Positions 15,319-23,511 of a stretch of DNA of 58,586 nucleotides are shown here, piece by piece. Positions within the stretch are counted from its first letter, which is position 1. Every line of letters starts with the position of its first letter. The DNA lies in contig CAADWX010000023.1 in assembly GCA_900752905.1 (NCBI GenBank), forward strand, positions 1 to 58,586, read 5' to 3'. Under the pieces are notes generated by a model, which saw only the letters and a program-made list of their open reading frames with translations, was not told where the DNA came from and searched no databases. Both the position numbers and the translations under genes were made by a program. Origin of the DNA: Bacilli bacterium (GTDB lineage Bacteria > Bacillota_I > Bacilli_A > RF39 > UBA660).

Positions 15319-15320
15319 AA

Positions 15321-15425
15321 AAAGGAAGTGATTTAAATGGATATGTATCAAAAAAGAGAAATGAGAAAGAATAAAAAAATGAACGAAGATACAAAAAGTT
15401 TACCATCAACGAGTATCAACTGGTA
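15321..15425 (+). repeat. rbgA 5'-end repeat, copy 3 (functional)
   Basis: AAAGGAAGTGAT and the first 89 bases of rbgA are the same 105-base unit as at 12043 and 13842. Here the core ACTGGTA continues as CCCAGGTCACATGG into the intact gene. Confidence 0.95.
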
Positions 15426-16251
15426 CCCAGGTCACATGGCTAAAACTAAAAGACTAATAGAAGAAAAAATTAATTTAATAGATGTTGTATATGAAGTAAT
15501 AGATGCTCGTATGCCGTATTCTTCAAAGATAGTTGATATTGATAAATATATTAAAAATAAACCTAGAATTTTAGTTTTTACTAAAATGGACTTATGTGAT
15601 AGTATTGAAACAAATAAATGGATAGAATATTATGAAAGTAAAGGCTACAATGTTTTAGGATTTGATTTAAATAATGATAATATAAGTAAACTTACTGATT
15701 ATACTCTTAATATTATGCAAGATACTATGGATAAAAGAAAACAAAAAGGTATGAATGAAAGAAAGATAAGGGTTTTAATTGTTGGAATACCTAATGTAGG
15801 AAAATCTACTTTGATAAATAGATTAGTTGGTAAAAAAGCTGCTACTACGGGAAATAAACCCGGTGTTACAAAGAGTCTTGAATGGGTAAAAATAAATGAT
15901 TCTTTGGAATTGTTAGATTCTCCAGGAATTTTATGGCCAAAATTTGAAAATGAGACAGTAGCGTTTAATTTAGCAAGCCTAACTGCTATAAAAGAAGAAG
16001 TTCTTCCAATAGATGAGGTTATAATGTATATTTTACGCACATTAAAAACTTATTATCCAAAAATATTAAAAGAAAGATACAATCTTGATGAGGTTGAAGA
16101 CTATTTTGAATGTATGGAAGTAATAGGAAGAAAAAGAGGATGTCTACAAAAAGGTGGTATTGTAGATGATGAAAAAGTTTATAGTGTAATACTTAAAGAT
16201 ATAAAAGATGGTGTTATTAAGGGAATTACTTTTGATAGGTTTGGTGAATAA
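15337..16251 (+). CDS. rbgA: Ribosome biogenesis GTPase RbgA (YlqF)
   Basis: The 304-residue protein is a circularly permuted GTPase needed for late 50S subunit assembly. Motifs occur in permuted order: DAR (56-58, G5), TKMD (82-85, G4), GIPNVGKST (150-158, G1), a Thr-containing G2 in GNKPGVTKS and DSPG (194-197, G3), followed by the helical C-terminal domain. The conserved RbgA body begins with INWYPGHMAK at residue 27; in Bacillus the protein starts about there, so residues 1-26 are a basic extension. This extension, the start codon and the ribosome binding site are exactly the part that is repeated upstream. It is the first gene of a tight operon with mrnC and rlmB. Confidence 0.96.
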   Translation: MDMYQKREMRKNKKMNEDTKSLPSTSINWYPGHMAKTKRLIEEKINLIDVVYEVIDARMPYSSKIVDIDKYIKNKPRILVFTKMDLCDSIETNKWIEYYESKGYNVLGFDLNNDNISKLTDYTLNIMQDTMDKRKQKGMNERKIRVLIVGIPNVGKSTLINRLVGKKAATTGNKPGVTKSLEWVKINDSLELLDSPGILWPKFENETVAFNLASLTAIKEEVLPIDEVIMYILRTLKTYYPKILKERYNLDEVEDYFECMEVIGRKRGCLQKGGIVDDEKVYSVILKDIKDGVIKGITFDRFGE

Positions 16252-16253
16252 GT

Positions 16254-16625
16254 ATGGATATAAATGTTTTAGCACTTGCATATATGGGTGATGCTATATA
16301 TGAAGTATACATAAGAAAATATTTAATAAAAAATAATATTGTTAAAGTTAATGAATTGCAAAAAAATTCAATTAAATATGTTAGTGCTCCAAATCAAGCA
16401 GAAATACTTAAAAATTTAATTGATAAGAACTTTTTTAATAGTGATGAATTAGATATTATAAAAAGAGCAAGAAATCATAAATGTAATCATAAACCTAAAA
16501 ATACAGATATGATAACATATAAAAATGCAACTGGAATAGAAGCTTTAATAGGGTACTTGTATTTTCAAAATAAAAAAGATAGAATAGATGATATAATGTT
16601 TAAAGTTTTAGAAATGGGGAAATAG
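16254..16625 (+). CDS. mrnC: Mini-ribonuclease III (MrnC)
   Basis: The 123-residue protein consists of an RNase III catalytic domain without the double-stranded RNA-binding domain, as in MrnC of Bacillus, which trims 23S rRNA ends. LALAYMGDAIYEVYIRKYLI carries the catalytic Asp near residue 13, RARNHKCNHKPKNTDMITYKNATGIEALIGYLYF carries the second acidic cluster (Glu in ATGIEALIGYL). It starts two bases after the rbgA stop and is followed with one base spacing by rlmB, the usual neighbour in Bacillota. Confidence 0.95.
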   Translation: MDINVLALAYMGDAIYEVYIRKYLIKNNIVKVNELQKNSIKYVSAPNQAEILKNLIDKNFFNSDELDIIKRARNHKCNHKPKNTDMITYKNATGIEALIGYLYFQNKKDRIDDIMFKVLEMGK

Positions 16626-16626
16626 T

Positions 16627-17322
16627 ATGTATGTGTTTGGAAAGAATGTAGCACATGAAATGATTAATTCAAATAAAAAAATAAATAAGGCTTTTATATT
16701 TAAAAACTTAAAAGATAGAGATATTATTGATGAATTAAAAATAAATAATATAAAGATTGAATTTTGTGATAAAGATATTTTGAATAAAATGAGTAAGGAT
16801 GGCGTTCATCAAGGTATTATTTTAGATATAGAAAACTTTAAGTATTCTTCTATTGATGAATTGAATAAAGATAATTCAATAGTAGTAATTCTAGATCATA
16901 TAGAGGATCCTCATAACTTTGGAGCAATAATACGTACATGTGAAGCCGCTGGAGTAAATGGAATTATAATTCCAAAAGACAGAAGTGTAGAAGTTAATTC
17001 GACTGTTGTAAAGGTAAGTACTGGTACTTGTGATAAAGTTAATATTGTACAAGTTACTAATTTAAATAATACTATTAAATATTTAAAAGATAATGGTTTT
17101 TGGATAGTTGGAACTGATATGATAGGTGAAGATTATAGGAAAATAGATTATAATGGTAAAATAGGAATTGTGATAGGAAATGAAGGAAAAGGAATGAGTA
17201 GAATTGTAAGAGAAGCTTGTGATTTTATTGCTACAATTCCTATGAAGGGAACAGTAAACAGTTTAAATGCATCAGTTGCAGCTGGAATAGTTATATTTGA
17301 AGCGAGTTTATCAAGAAAGTAG
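16627..17322 (+). CDS. rlmB: 23S rRNA 2'-O-ribose methyltransferase RlmB (TrmH/SpoU family)
   Basis: The 231-residue protein has the N-terminal L30e-like substrate-binding domain (YVFGKNVAHEMIN, HQGIILDIENF) and a SPOUT knotted methyltransferase domain: motif 1 DHIEDPHNFGAIIRTCEAAG, motif 2 IGIVIGNEGKGMSRIVREAC and motif 3 IPMKGTVNSLNASVAAGIVIFE. RlmB methylates G2251 of 23S rRNA in E. coli. The mrnC-rlmB-sigH order resembles the conserved Bacillus arrangement, though the yacP (rae1) gene usually between rlmB and sigH is missing here. Confidence 0.92.
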   Translation: MYVFGKNVAHEMINSNKKINKAFIFKNLKDRDIIDELKINNIKIEFCDKDILNKMSKDGVHQGIILDIENFKYSSIDELNKDNSIVVILDHIEDPHNFGAIIRTCEAAGVNGIIIPKDRSVEVNSTVVKVSTGTCDKVNIVQVTNLNNTIKYLKDNGFWIVGTDMIGEDYRKIDYNGKIGIVIGNEGKGMSRIVREACDFIATIPMKGTVNSLNASVAAGIVIFEASLSRK

Positions 17323-17329
17323 GGATAAT

Positions 17330-17947
17330 TTGAATTATAAAGATTTTAATGATCAAGAAATTCTTGATTACATAAGTGAAAATCAAGAATATGAAGATAT
17401 TTTATTTAAAAAATACGAACCTATAATAAAAAATTACGCCAAAAAATATTATTCGTATATAAAAAATAGTGGTATAGAAATGTCTGATTTAATTCAAGAA
17501 GGAATGCTTGCTTTAAGCAATGCGATAAGACAATTTAATGCTACAAAAAATACAACATTTTATACTTTTGCATGCAATTGTATCGAAAGAAGAATAATTA
17601 ATGTTGTAGCAAACTCAAAAAGATTAAAACATAAGGCATTAAATGAATCTGTATCATTTGAATTATCTTCTAGTGATGATGATTCATTCAGTTTAGAAAA
17701 TTTATTTTTTGATGAATCAGAAAATCCAGAATTTATGCTTACATTTAAAGAACAGGAAGAAGAATTAATAGAACAAATTAAACAGTCATTAACAGATTTT
17801 GAAAATCAAGTATTTGATTTAAAATATAATGGATTTGAATACAAAGAAATTGCTAGTATTCTTGATAAGAATATAAAAGCAATAGATAACGCACTTCAAC
17901 GCATTAAGACAAAAATAAAAAAAATAATTCAAAATTTTCAAAAATAG
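17330..17947 (+). CDS. sigH: SigH-like sigma-70 family factor
   Basis: The 205-residue protein has sigma region 2 (ILFKKYEPIIKNYAKKYYSY, then GIEMSDLIQEGMLALSNAI, the region 2.2 core-binding signature, then NTTFYTFACNCIERRI for promoter melting) and region 4 (LTDFENQVFDLKYNGFEYKE, IASILDKNIKAIDNALQRIKTK helix-turn-helix). No region 1.1 or 3 is seen, so it is of the SigH/RpoH-like short type. A longer frame starts with TTG at 17297 inside rlmB, but AGGGA at 17321-17325 favours TTG 17330. Position after mrnC-rlmB supports the sigH name. Its role (transition state, competence or sporulation) in this organism is unknown. Confidence 0.85.
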   Translation: MNYKDFNDQEILDYISENQEYEDILFKKYEPIIKNYAKKYYSYIKNSGIEMSDLIQEGMLALSNAIRQFNATKNTTFYTFACNCIERRIINVVANSKRLKHKALNESVSFELSSSDDDSFSLENLFFDESENPEFMLTFKEQEEELIEQIKQSLTDFENQVFDLKYNGFEYKEIASILDKNIKAIDNALQRIKTKIKKIIQNFQK

Positions 17948-17970
17948 AAAAAAACATTTGTTTTTTTTTT
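17948..17970 (+). terminator. Terminator after sigH
   Basis: A stem of A-run plus CA pairs with TG plus a T-run of eleven immediately after the stop; it is short and AT-rich. Confidence 0.55.
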
Positions 17971-17985
17971 ATAATATGGTATACT
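17958..17985 (+). promoter_or_regulatory. Probable promoter of the coiled-coil gene pair
   Basis: TTGTTT (17958-17963) and TATACT (17980-17985) have a 16-base spacer, 51 bases before the ATG at 18037. A second TATAAT lies at 17986-17991. Confidence 0.45.
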
Positions 17986-18036
17986 TATAATGATAAAAAA
18001 ATAGGGGAACAAAAGAATAAAAAGGAGAGATTTTTT

Positions 18037-19281
18037 ATGATGGAAAATATTGAACAAAACTTAAATAATTCTGCAAATGAAATTTTTGCAAACTCTTATT
18101 CTAATTTAAAGGATGATTTCTTTTATGATACAAAAGATGATGATTTTATTGATGCTGATGAAGGAACTGATAACAAAAATTCATTTTCAGAAAAAGAAGT
18201 TAATAAAGTAGGGCTTTCTTCTTCTGATGATATAATAAATACATTACAGACTAGAGTAGAAGATGCAATAAATGATCAAAATATACATTCAGGTGATACA
18301 AACAGTATTTCTTTAAGTGAACCTTTTAATCCTTCAGATGATCAAATTCAACCACTTCCTTTTGATGATGATAATATAGAATTAGCAGCACAAGATAGTG
18401 AAAAAACAGAAGATTTAAATGAGGACAAAAAAAATATAGAAAATAATGGATTAGAAAAAGAAGTTAAAGTTTCAAGCTTAAATGATAGTTCAGATGAAAT
18501 TATTAACTCCGATATTAATGAAATAGAGAATTTAAAAAATACTGCTGATGAAGATGAAATGGAATTACCAAGTATTAATATAGAACATAATTCTGAAGAA
18601 AATTCAACAAATAAATTAGATGATAGCTATGTTTTATCAAATTTTGATGTATTGTTTGATAGTTTATATAGTGATGTAACAGGTGCAAATAATTTTATAT
18701 CAAATTTGATTGAACAAAAAAGAAATGTTAATGTAAATGAAGCAAATCTAGCTGAATCTATATCTAAATTTGAAAGAGAAAAAGAAGAATTTAACAAATA
18801 TATGGATGCTCAAAAACAGGCAATTGAAAATGAAAAAAAACAATGTAATGAATATATTAGAACTCAAAAGCAAAGATTGCAAAATGAAGAAACTCAATTT
18901 AATTCAGATTGTGAATCAACTCGTGCTGAACTTAATTTAGCAGAACAAACATTGAAAGTTGCAAATGAAAAATTAAACGATGAAAGAGAACAATTTGAAA
19001 AGAATAAAAATTTAGAAGAAGAAAAATTAAAATCTGATAGACAAAAATTAGATGTTGAAAGAGAACAATTTGAAAAAGAAAAGGCAATAGCATTAGAAAA
19101 AATAAAGAATGGTCAAAAAGAACTTCAATTACAAAAAGAACAATTCGCTAAATCTAAAGAATTAGAAGAAAAAAAATTAGAATTGGAAAGCAAAAATTTA
19201 TCTCAAAGTTGTGCAAGATTCAAAGAATTAGTAACTCAATTTAACTCTGGATTTCAACAATTACCTGATAATAAGGAATAA
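18037..19281 (+). CDS. Acidic coiled-coil protein A
   Basis: The 414-residue protein is not recognised. Residues 1 to about 195 are low-complexity and strongly acidic (Asp, Glu, Asn, Ser). A short conserved-looking helical segment (about 205-245, SNFDVLFDSLYSDVTGANNF) follows, then a continuous heptad-rich coiled coil (about 245-390) with repeats of the type EREQFEKEK, and a C-terminal SCARFKELVTQFNSGFQQL helix. There is no signal peptide or membrane segment, so it is expected in the cytoplasm. Its neighbour at 19287 has the same plan and related segments (FKELVTQF against FNELVSDF). AAAGGAGAG precedes two adjacent ATG codons. Confidence 0.75.
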   Translation: MMENIEQNLNNSANEIFANSYSNLKDDFFYDTKDDDFIDADEGTDNKNSFSEKEVNKVGLSSSDDIINTLQTRVEDAINDQNIHSGDTNSISLSEPFNPSDDQIQPLPFDDDNIELAAQDSEKTEDLNEDKKNIENNGLEKEVKVSSLNDSSDEIINSDINEIENLKNTADEDEMELPSINIEHNSEENSTNKLDDSYVLSNFDVLFDSLYSDVTGANNFISNLIEQKRNVNVNEANLAESISKFEREKEEFNKYMDAQKQAIENEKKQCNEYIRTQKQRLQNEETQFNSDCESTRAELNLAEQTLKVANEKLNDEREQFEKNKNLEEEKLKSDRQKLDVEREQFEKEKAIALEKIKNGQKELQLQKEQFAKSKELEEKKLELESKNLSQSCARFKELVTQFNSGFQQLPDNKE

Positions 19282-19286
19282 ATATA

Positions 19287-20201
19287 ATGAAGAAAAATAA
19301 GAAACAAATACAATCTAAAGGTTTTGATTTGTTACAAAATGATAGTAATCAAATAGAAAATCTGTATACAGAAAAAGAAGAGTTAAATTTTGATAAAGAG
19401 TTAAGGGATAACCAAACAAATGAGAATATTACTCAAAATGAAAAATCAATTACTGATGATTTAGATGCAGAAAATGATTTTGAAATAGAAACTGATAAAT
19501 TAGAACAGGTAAGTGAAGAAAAAAATAAACCAGAAAAAAATGAACCTGAATTAGATGAATCTTATTTTAAACCAGAAGAAAAAATAGAAAATGGCGTTCC
19601 AAATATAGAAATCAATAATACAATTAGTAAAGATGTTTTATCATCTACTGATATTAGTAGTATATTTGAACAAGCAAATAATAATGTTCTTTCTGCAAAA
19701 AATATTTTTAATCAAAATATAGAAATGAAAAAGAAACTTGATGCCAAATTTGTAGAATTGAATCAATTAAAAGAACAACATGAAATAAGAAAAAAAGAAG
19801 ATTATCAAAAAATAAAAAAATACAAAGATGAAGTATACGAAAAACTTCAAAATAAAAAAGAAGAAGTAGAAGAAAAAATAGAAAAATTAAAAGAAGTCCA
19901 AAACTCAATAAATGAAGAAAAAACTAAATTTGAAAATTACAAAAATCAAGAAATAGAAAAATTAAGAGAGATTAAAAGAAAACAAAAAAATGAATTAGAT
20001 GAACAAAGAAGTGAACTTGAAGCAATGGAAAATGAATTTAAAGTTAAATCAGATTTATTAGAAGAAGAGAAAAGACAATTGGAACTTGATAGAATTAAAT
20101 ATACAGCTGATAAAAATGAATTAGCTAATAATTTGTTAAAGTTTAATGAATTAGTTAGTGATTTTTCTATTAATATTGATAAATTTAATGATAAAGAATA
20201 A
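19287..20201 (+). CDS. Acidic coiled-coil protein B, paralogue of protein A
   Basis: The 304-residue protein starts five bases after the previous stop. It has a Lys-rich start, an acidic disordered region (about 20-115), the segment DVLSSTDISSIFEQANNNVL and NIFNQNIEMKKKLDAKFVEL that parallels protein A, then a long coiled coil (about 150-280) and the closing LLKFNELVSDFSINIDKF. It looks like a diverged duplicate and probably forms homo- or hetero-oligomers with protein A. No homologue or function is recognised. The location between sigH and topA suggests a housekeeping or structural role rather than mobile cargo, but that is inference. Confidence 0.75.
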   Translation: MKKNKKQIQSKGFDLLQNDSNQIENLYTEKEELNFDKELRDNQTNENITQNEKSITDDLDAENDFEIETDKLEQVSEEKNKPEKNEPELDESYFKPEEKIENGVPNIEINNTISKDVLSSTDISSIFEQANNNVLSAKNIFNQNIEMKKKLDAKFVELNQLKEQHEIRKKEDYQKIKKYKDEVYEKLQNKKEEVEEKIEKLKEVQNSINEEKTKFENYKNQEIEKLREIKRKQKNELDEQRSELEAMENEFKVKSDLLEEEKRQLELDRIKYTADKNELANNLLKFNELVSDFSINIDKFNDKE

Positions 20202-20229
20202 TCAATTGATATTTTTTATCATTTTTTTA
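20187..20229 (+). terminator. Probable terminator
   Basis: AATGATAA (20187-20194, inside the 3' end of the coding region) pairs with TTATCATT (20216-20223), with an inner ATCAATTGAT palindrome and a T run after it. Confidence 0.5.
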
Positions 20230-20323
20230 TATAGTATAGAATTTATTGTAGTTCTTAAATCGTTTAAAATGAATTATATTTATTAAATGGATATAATAGT
20301 TTATATCAATGTATATATTTGAA

Positions 20324-20352
20324 TTGACAATGTTGATTTAATAGTGTATAAA
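20324..20352 (+). promoter_or_regulatory. Sigma-A-type promoter of topA
   Basis: A perfect TTGACA (20324-20329) and TATAAA (20347-20352) have a 17-base spacer, 27 bases before the topA start. The other bases of the 177-base gap show nothing further. Confidence 0.85.
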
Positions 20353-20378
20353 ATATATTTAGAAAAAGGAGAGAAAAT

Positions 20379-22397
20379 ATGTCAAAGAATTTAGTTATAG
20401 TCGAGTCGCCAGCAAAAGTTAAAACAATTTCAAAATATTTAGGAGATGATTTTGAAGTAACATCATCTAAAGGACATATTAGAGATCTATCTACAAAGGG
20501 AAAGTATGGACTTGGAGTGGATATTGAAAATAATTTTAAACCAAATTATGTTACAATTAAGGGAAAAAGTAAAATTGTAAGTGAATTAAAAAAAAGTGTT
20601 AAAAATTCTTCATTTGTTTATTTAGCAACAGACCCTGACCGTGAAGGTGAAGCTATAAGTTATCATTTATATGAGGTTTTAGGATTAAATGATAATAATT
20701 ATAATCGTATTGTTTTTAATGAAATAACAAAAAAAGCAATAACAGAATCATTTGAACATCCAAGAAAAATTGACATAAATCTTGTTCAATCACAAGAAAC
20801 AAGAAGAATTTTAGATAGAATTATAGGTTTTAGATTGTCAAAATTGATTCAGTCAAAAACAGATGGGTCGTCTGCGGGTAGAGTTCAAAGTGTAGCTCTT
20901 AAATTAATTGTAGATAGAGAAGAAGAAATTAATGCTTTTAAAAGTGAAGAATACTATACAATAAAGGCAATATTTAGTGATTTTGAAGCCGAACTAATTA
21001 AATTTAAAAATAAAAAAATTGATATTAATTCAGAAGAATCTGCTAATAATATTTTAAATAGTTTATCAGATTCGTTTAAAATAGAAAATGTAGAAAAAAA
21101 GGAAAAGTTAAAAAAATCACCATTACCATTTATAACAAGTACTTTACAACAGGCTGCAGGTAACAAGCTTGGAATGAGTGCTAAGAAAACAATGAGTATA
21201 GCGCAAAAGTTATATGAAGGAATTGATATTGGTGAAGAAACAGTTGGTTTGATAACTTACATGCGTACAGATTCAACTCGTTTATCATATGATTTTATAA
21301 AGGAAACTGAAAATTATATAGAATCTAAGTATGGTAAAGAATATAAGGGCGTTGCACATCAAAAGAATAGTGAATTTTCTCAAGATGCGCATGAAGCCAT
21401 AAGACCAACTAGTATAAAAAGAGATCCTTTAAGTATGAAACAATATTTAACTCAAGATGAATTTAAATTATACAGAATTATATATTATAGAACTTTAGCA
21501 TCCCTAATGGCAAATGCTAAAACATCAAATACAAGTATTATATTAAACAATAATGATTATATGTTTAAAGCAAATGCTCAATCTTTGGTTTTTAAAGGTT
21601 ATCTAGAAGTATATGGTGATTATGAAAGTGTAACACAGACAACACTGCCTTTATTGGAACAAAATAGTAAAGTAAAATCAAATAATATAGAAAAAGAGCA
21701 ACATTTTACAGAACCACCAAGTAGATATACAGAACCAAAACTTGTTGCAGCTATGGAAGAACTTGGTATAGGACGTCCAAGTACATATGCGCAAATTGTG
21801 GATAATATTAAAACAAGAGGATATGTAGATGTTAAAGATAAAAAATTTATACCAACTGAAATAGGCGTTGAAGTAACTAAAAAACTACAAGAGTTTTTTA
21901 GTCATATAATTAATGTTGAGTATACAGCAAAGATGGAAAATGATTTGGATGAAATTGCTGAAGGAAAAGAAATTTGGTATGAAGTATTAAATAAATTTTA
22001 TAAAGATTTTGAACCTTCTGTTAAAGAGGCTTTTGATAAAATGGAAAAAAAAGAAGCAGAAAAAACTGGTGAAAAATGTCCTGAATGTGGAAGTGATCTT
22101 GTAATAAGAAAAGGAAGATATGGATCTTTTGTAGCTTGTAGCAATTTTCCAACATGTAAATATGTTAAGAATTCAACAGAAAACGTAGAAATTTGTAATT
22201 GCCCTAAATGTGATGGAAAAATAATAGAAAAGAAAACAAGAAAAGGTAAATTGTTTTATGGATGCAATAATTACCCAACTTGTAAAGAGGCATATTGGGA
22301 TAAACCTACTGGTGAATTATGCCCAAAATGTAACTCTATGTTAGTTGATCATAAAGGTACAGTAAAATGTTCAGCATGTGATTATACGAAAGATTGA
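20379..22397 (+). CDS. topA: DNA topoisomerase I (type IA)
   Basis: The 672-residue enzyme relaxes negative supercoils. The TOPRIM domain (1 to about 115) has NLVIVESPAKVKTI with the catalytic Glu and TDPDREGEAISYHL with the acidic triad. The active-site Tyr is residue 294 in LITYMRTDSTRLS. SAGRVQSVALKLI and EELGIGRPSTYAQIVDNI are other family blocks. Three C-terminal zinc ribbons are visible from about residue 565 (CPECGSDLVIRKGRYGSF, CPKCDGKIIEKKTRKGK, CPKCNSMLVDHKG). The ribosome binding site is AAAGGAGAG. Confidence 0.97.
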   Translation: MSKNLVIVESPAKVKTISKYLGDDFEVTSSKGHIRDLSTKGKYGLGVDIENNFKPNYVTIKGKSKIVSELKKSVKNSSFVYLATDPDREGEAISYHLYEVLGLNDNNYNRIVFNEITKKAITESFEHPRKIDINLVQSQETRRILDRIIGFRLSKLIQSKTDGSSAGRVQSVALKLIVDREEEINAFKSEEYYTIKAIFSDFEAELIKFKNKKIDINSEESANNILNSLSDSFKIENVEKKEKLKKSPLPFITSTLQQAAGNKLGMSAKKTMSIAQKLYEGIDIGEETVGLITYMRTDSTRLSYDFIKETENYIESKYGKEYKGVAHQKNSEFSQDAHEAIRPTSIKRDPLSMKQYLTQDEFKLYRIIYYRTLASLMANAKTSNTSIILNNNDYMFKANAQSLVFKGYLEVYGDYESVTQTTLPLLEQNSKVKSNNIEKEQHFTEPPSRYTEPKLVAAMEELGIGRPSTYAQIVDNIKTRGYVDVKDKKFIPTEIGVEVTKKLQEFFSHIINVEYTAKMENDLDEIAEGKEIWYEVLNKFYKDFEPSVKEAFDKMEKKEAEKTGEKCPECGSDLVIRKGRYGSFVACSNFPTCKYVKNSTENVEICNCPKCDGKIIEKKTRKGKLFYGCNNYPTCKEAYWDKPTGELCPKCNSMLVDHKGTVKCSACDYTKD

Positions 22398-22443
22398 AAT
22401 AGGATAAATAATAAGGTATAATAATATTATTGGTGATGCGTAT

Positions 22444-23427
22444 ATGAAAAATTCAAATTATAAAATTGTATTAAGAAATATAAAAAAAGATGAAGTAGAA
22501 TTTTATGATTATGATTTAATAGATAAAGATCATCCATTAATGCAATTAGATGAATTACTATCCAAATATTCCACGAAAGAGCAATTTATAAGAGAATATT
22601 TAAAAAAAGAAAATATAGAAGATTATGATATATATATAATTTATAAAACAAATAGTAAAGAAAATAATCAATTTAAATTTTTAGATTGTCATTTTGGACT
22701 TAATATTTCAAATAATAATATGAAACAAAAAATGATAAATAATATAGTTGATAAAGGGCTTAAAAATTATGAGTTTATCAATTTTATACGTGAAAACGAT
22801 AGAGGATTATACAAAAAATTTGATCATTATGAAAAAAAAATCTTTATGTATAATAAAATAAAGAAGAGATTTGATTCTATAAAAAATGGTGATTTTGAGT
22901 CTGCTAATATATATACTAAAAAAATAAAAATATTGTTGAATAATGATTATTTAACATTAAGAAAATTAGTTGATTTATCATATAGATTTACGCATAAAAT
23001 ATCTCAATATGGTAAATATGATTATGATAGAAAATGTTTTTCATACAAATTTACTAATGAAAGAAATAATTCGGTTGTACCTGGTCAAATTAGTTTTGAT
23101 ATAGAAAATTTAAATAACCAGAATAATAAAAGTGATATAAAAGAACAAACAACACATGATTTGGATGTAACAAGTGTATATTTTGAATTATTAAATTCTG
23201 ATGTTAATTTTTACGATTCATATTTAAAAAATTCAAATTTATCTGAAAAATTACTTAATTACACAAATAGATATATAAATGCAATATGCATTAGCTTAGA
23301 AGATGAATTAGAGTCTAATAAAAATAGACAAATTATAATACATGAACTTGAAAAAGGTAAAAATATGAAAGAAATTATTGAAGTAATTAAATTGTATTAT
23401 GATGATAACAAAAAACATATCAAATAA
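22444..23427 (+). CDS. Hypothetical protein, 327 residues
   Basis: This cytoplasmic-looking protein is not recognised. It is Lys/Asn/Asp-rich with an N-terminal part of mixed strands (YKIVLRNIKKDEVEFYDYDL) and a largely helical rest; no membrane segment, catalytic motif or repeat stands out. It is 46 bases after topA, preceded by a GGTGATG ribosome binding site, and followed by a strong terminator, so it may be the last gene of a topA transcript. Confidence 0.75.
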   Translation: MKNSNYKIVLRNIKKDEVEFYDYDLIDKDHPLMQLDELLSKYSTKEQFIREYLKKENIEDYDIYIIYKTNSKENNQFKFLDCHFGLNISNNNMKQKMINNIVDKGLKNYEFINFIRENDRGLYKKFDHYEKKIFMYNKIKKRFDSIKNGDFESANIYTKKIKILLNNDYLTLRKLVDLSYRFTHKISQYGKYDYDRKCFSYKFTNERNNSVVPGQISFDIENLNNQNNKSDIKEQTTHDLDVTSVYFELLNSDVNFYDSYLKNSNLSEKLLNYTNRYINAICISLEDELESNKNRQIIIHELEKGKNMKEIIEVIKLYYDDNKKHIK

Positions 23428-23444
23428 CTATGATATGTTTTTTT
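23411..23444 (+). terminator. Rho-independent terminator
   Basis: AAAAACATATCA (23411-23422) pairs with TGATATGTTTTT (23431-23442) and continues in T. The left arm overlaps the last codons of the preceding gene. Confidence 0.85.
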
Positions 23445-23464
23445 GGTAATATTTTAGAAGAAAT

Positions 23465-23492
23465 TTGACCTTTTTAATAAATGTTATATAAT
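23465..23492 (+). promoter_or_regulatory. Promoter of the hydrolase-cls operon
   Basis: TTGACC (23465-23470) and TATAAT (23487-23492) have a 16-base spacer. Transcription would start near 23499, which excludes the ATG at 23497 as translation start. Confidence 0.8.
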
Positions 23493-23511
23493 ATATATGG
23501 ATGTGATAAAA

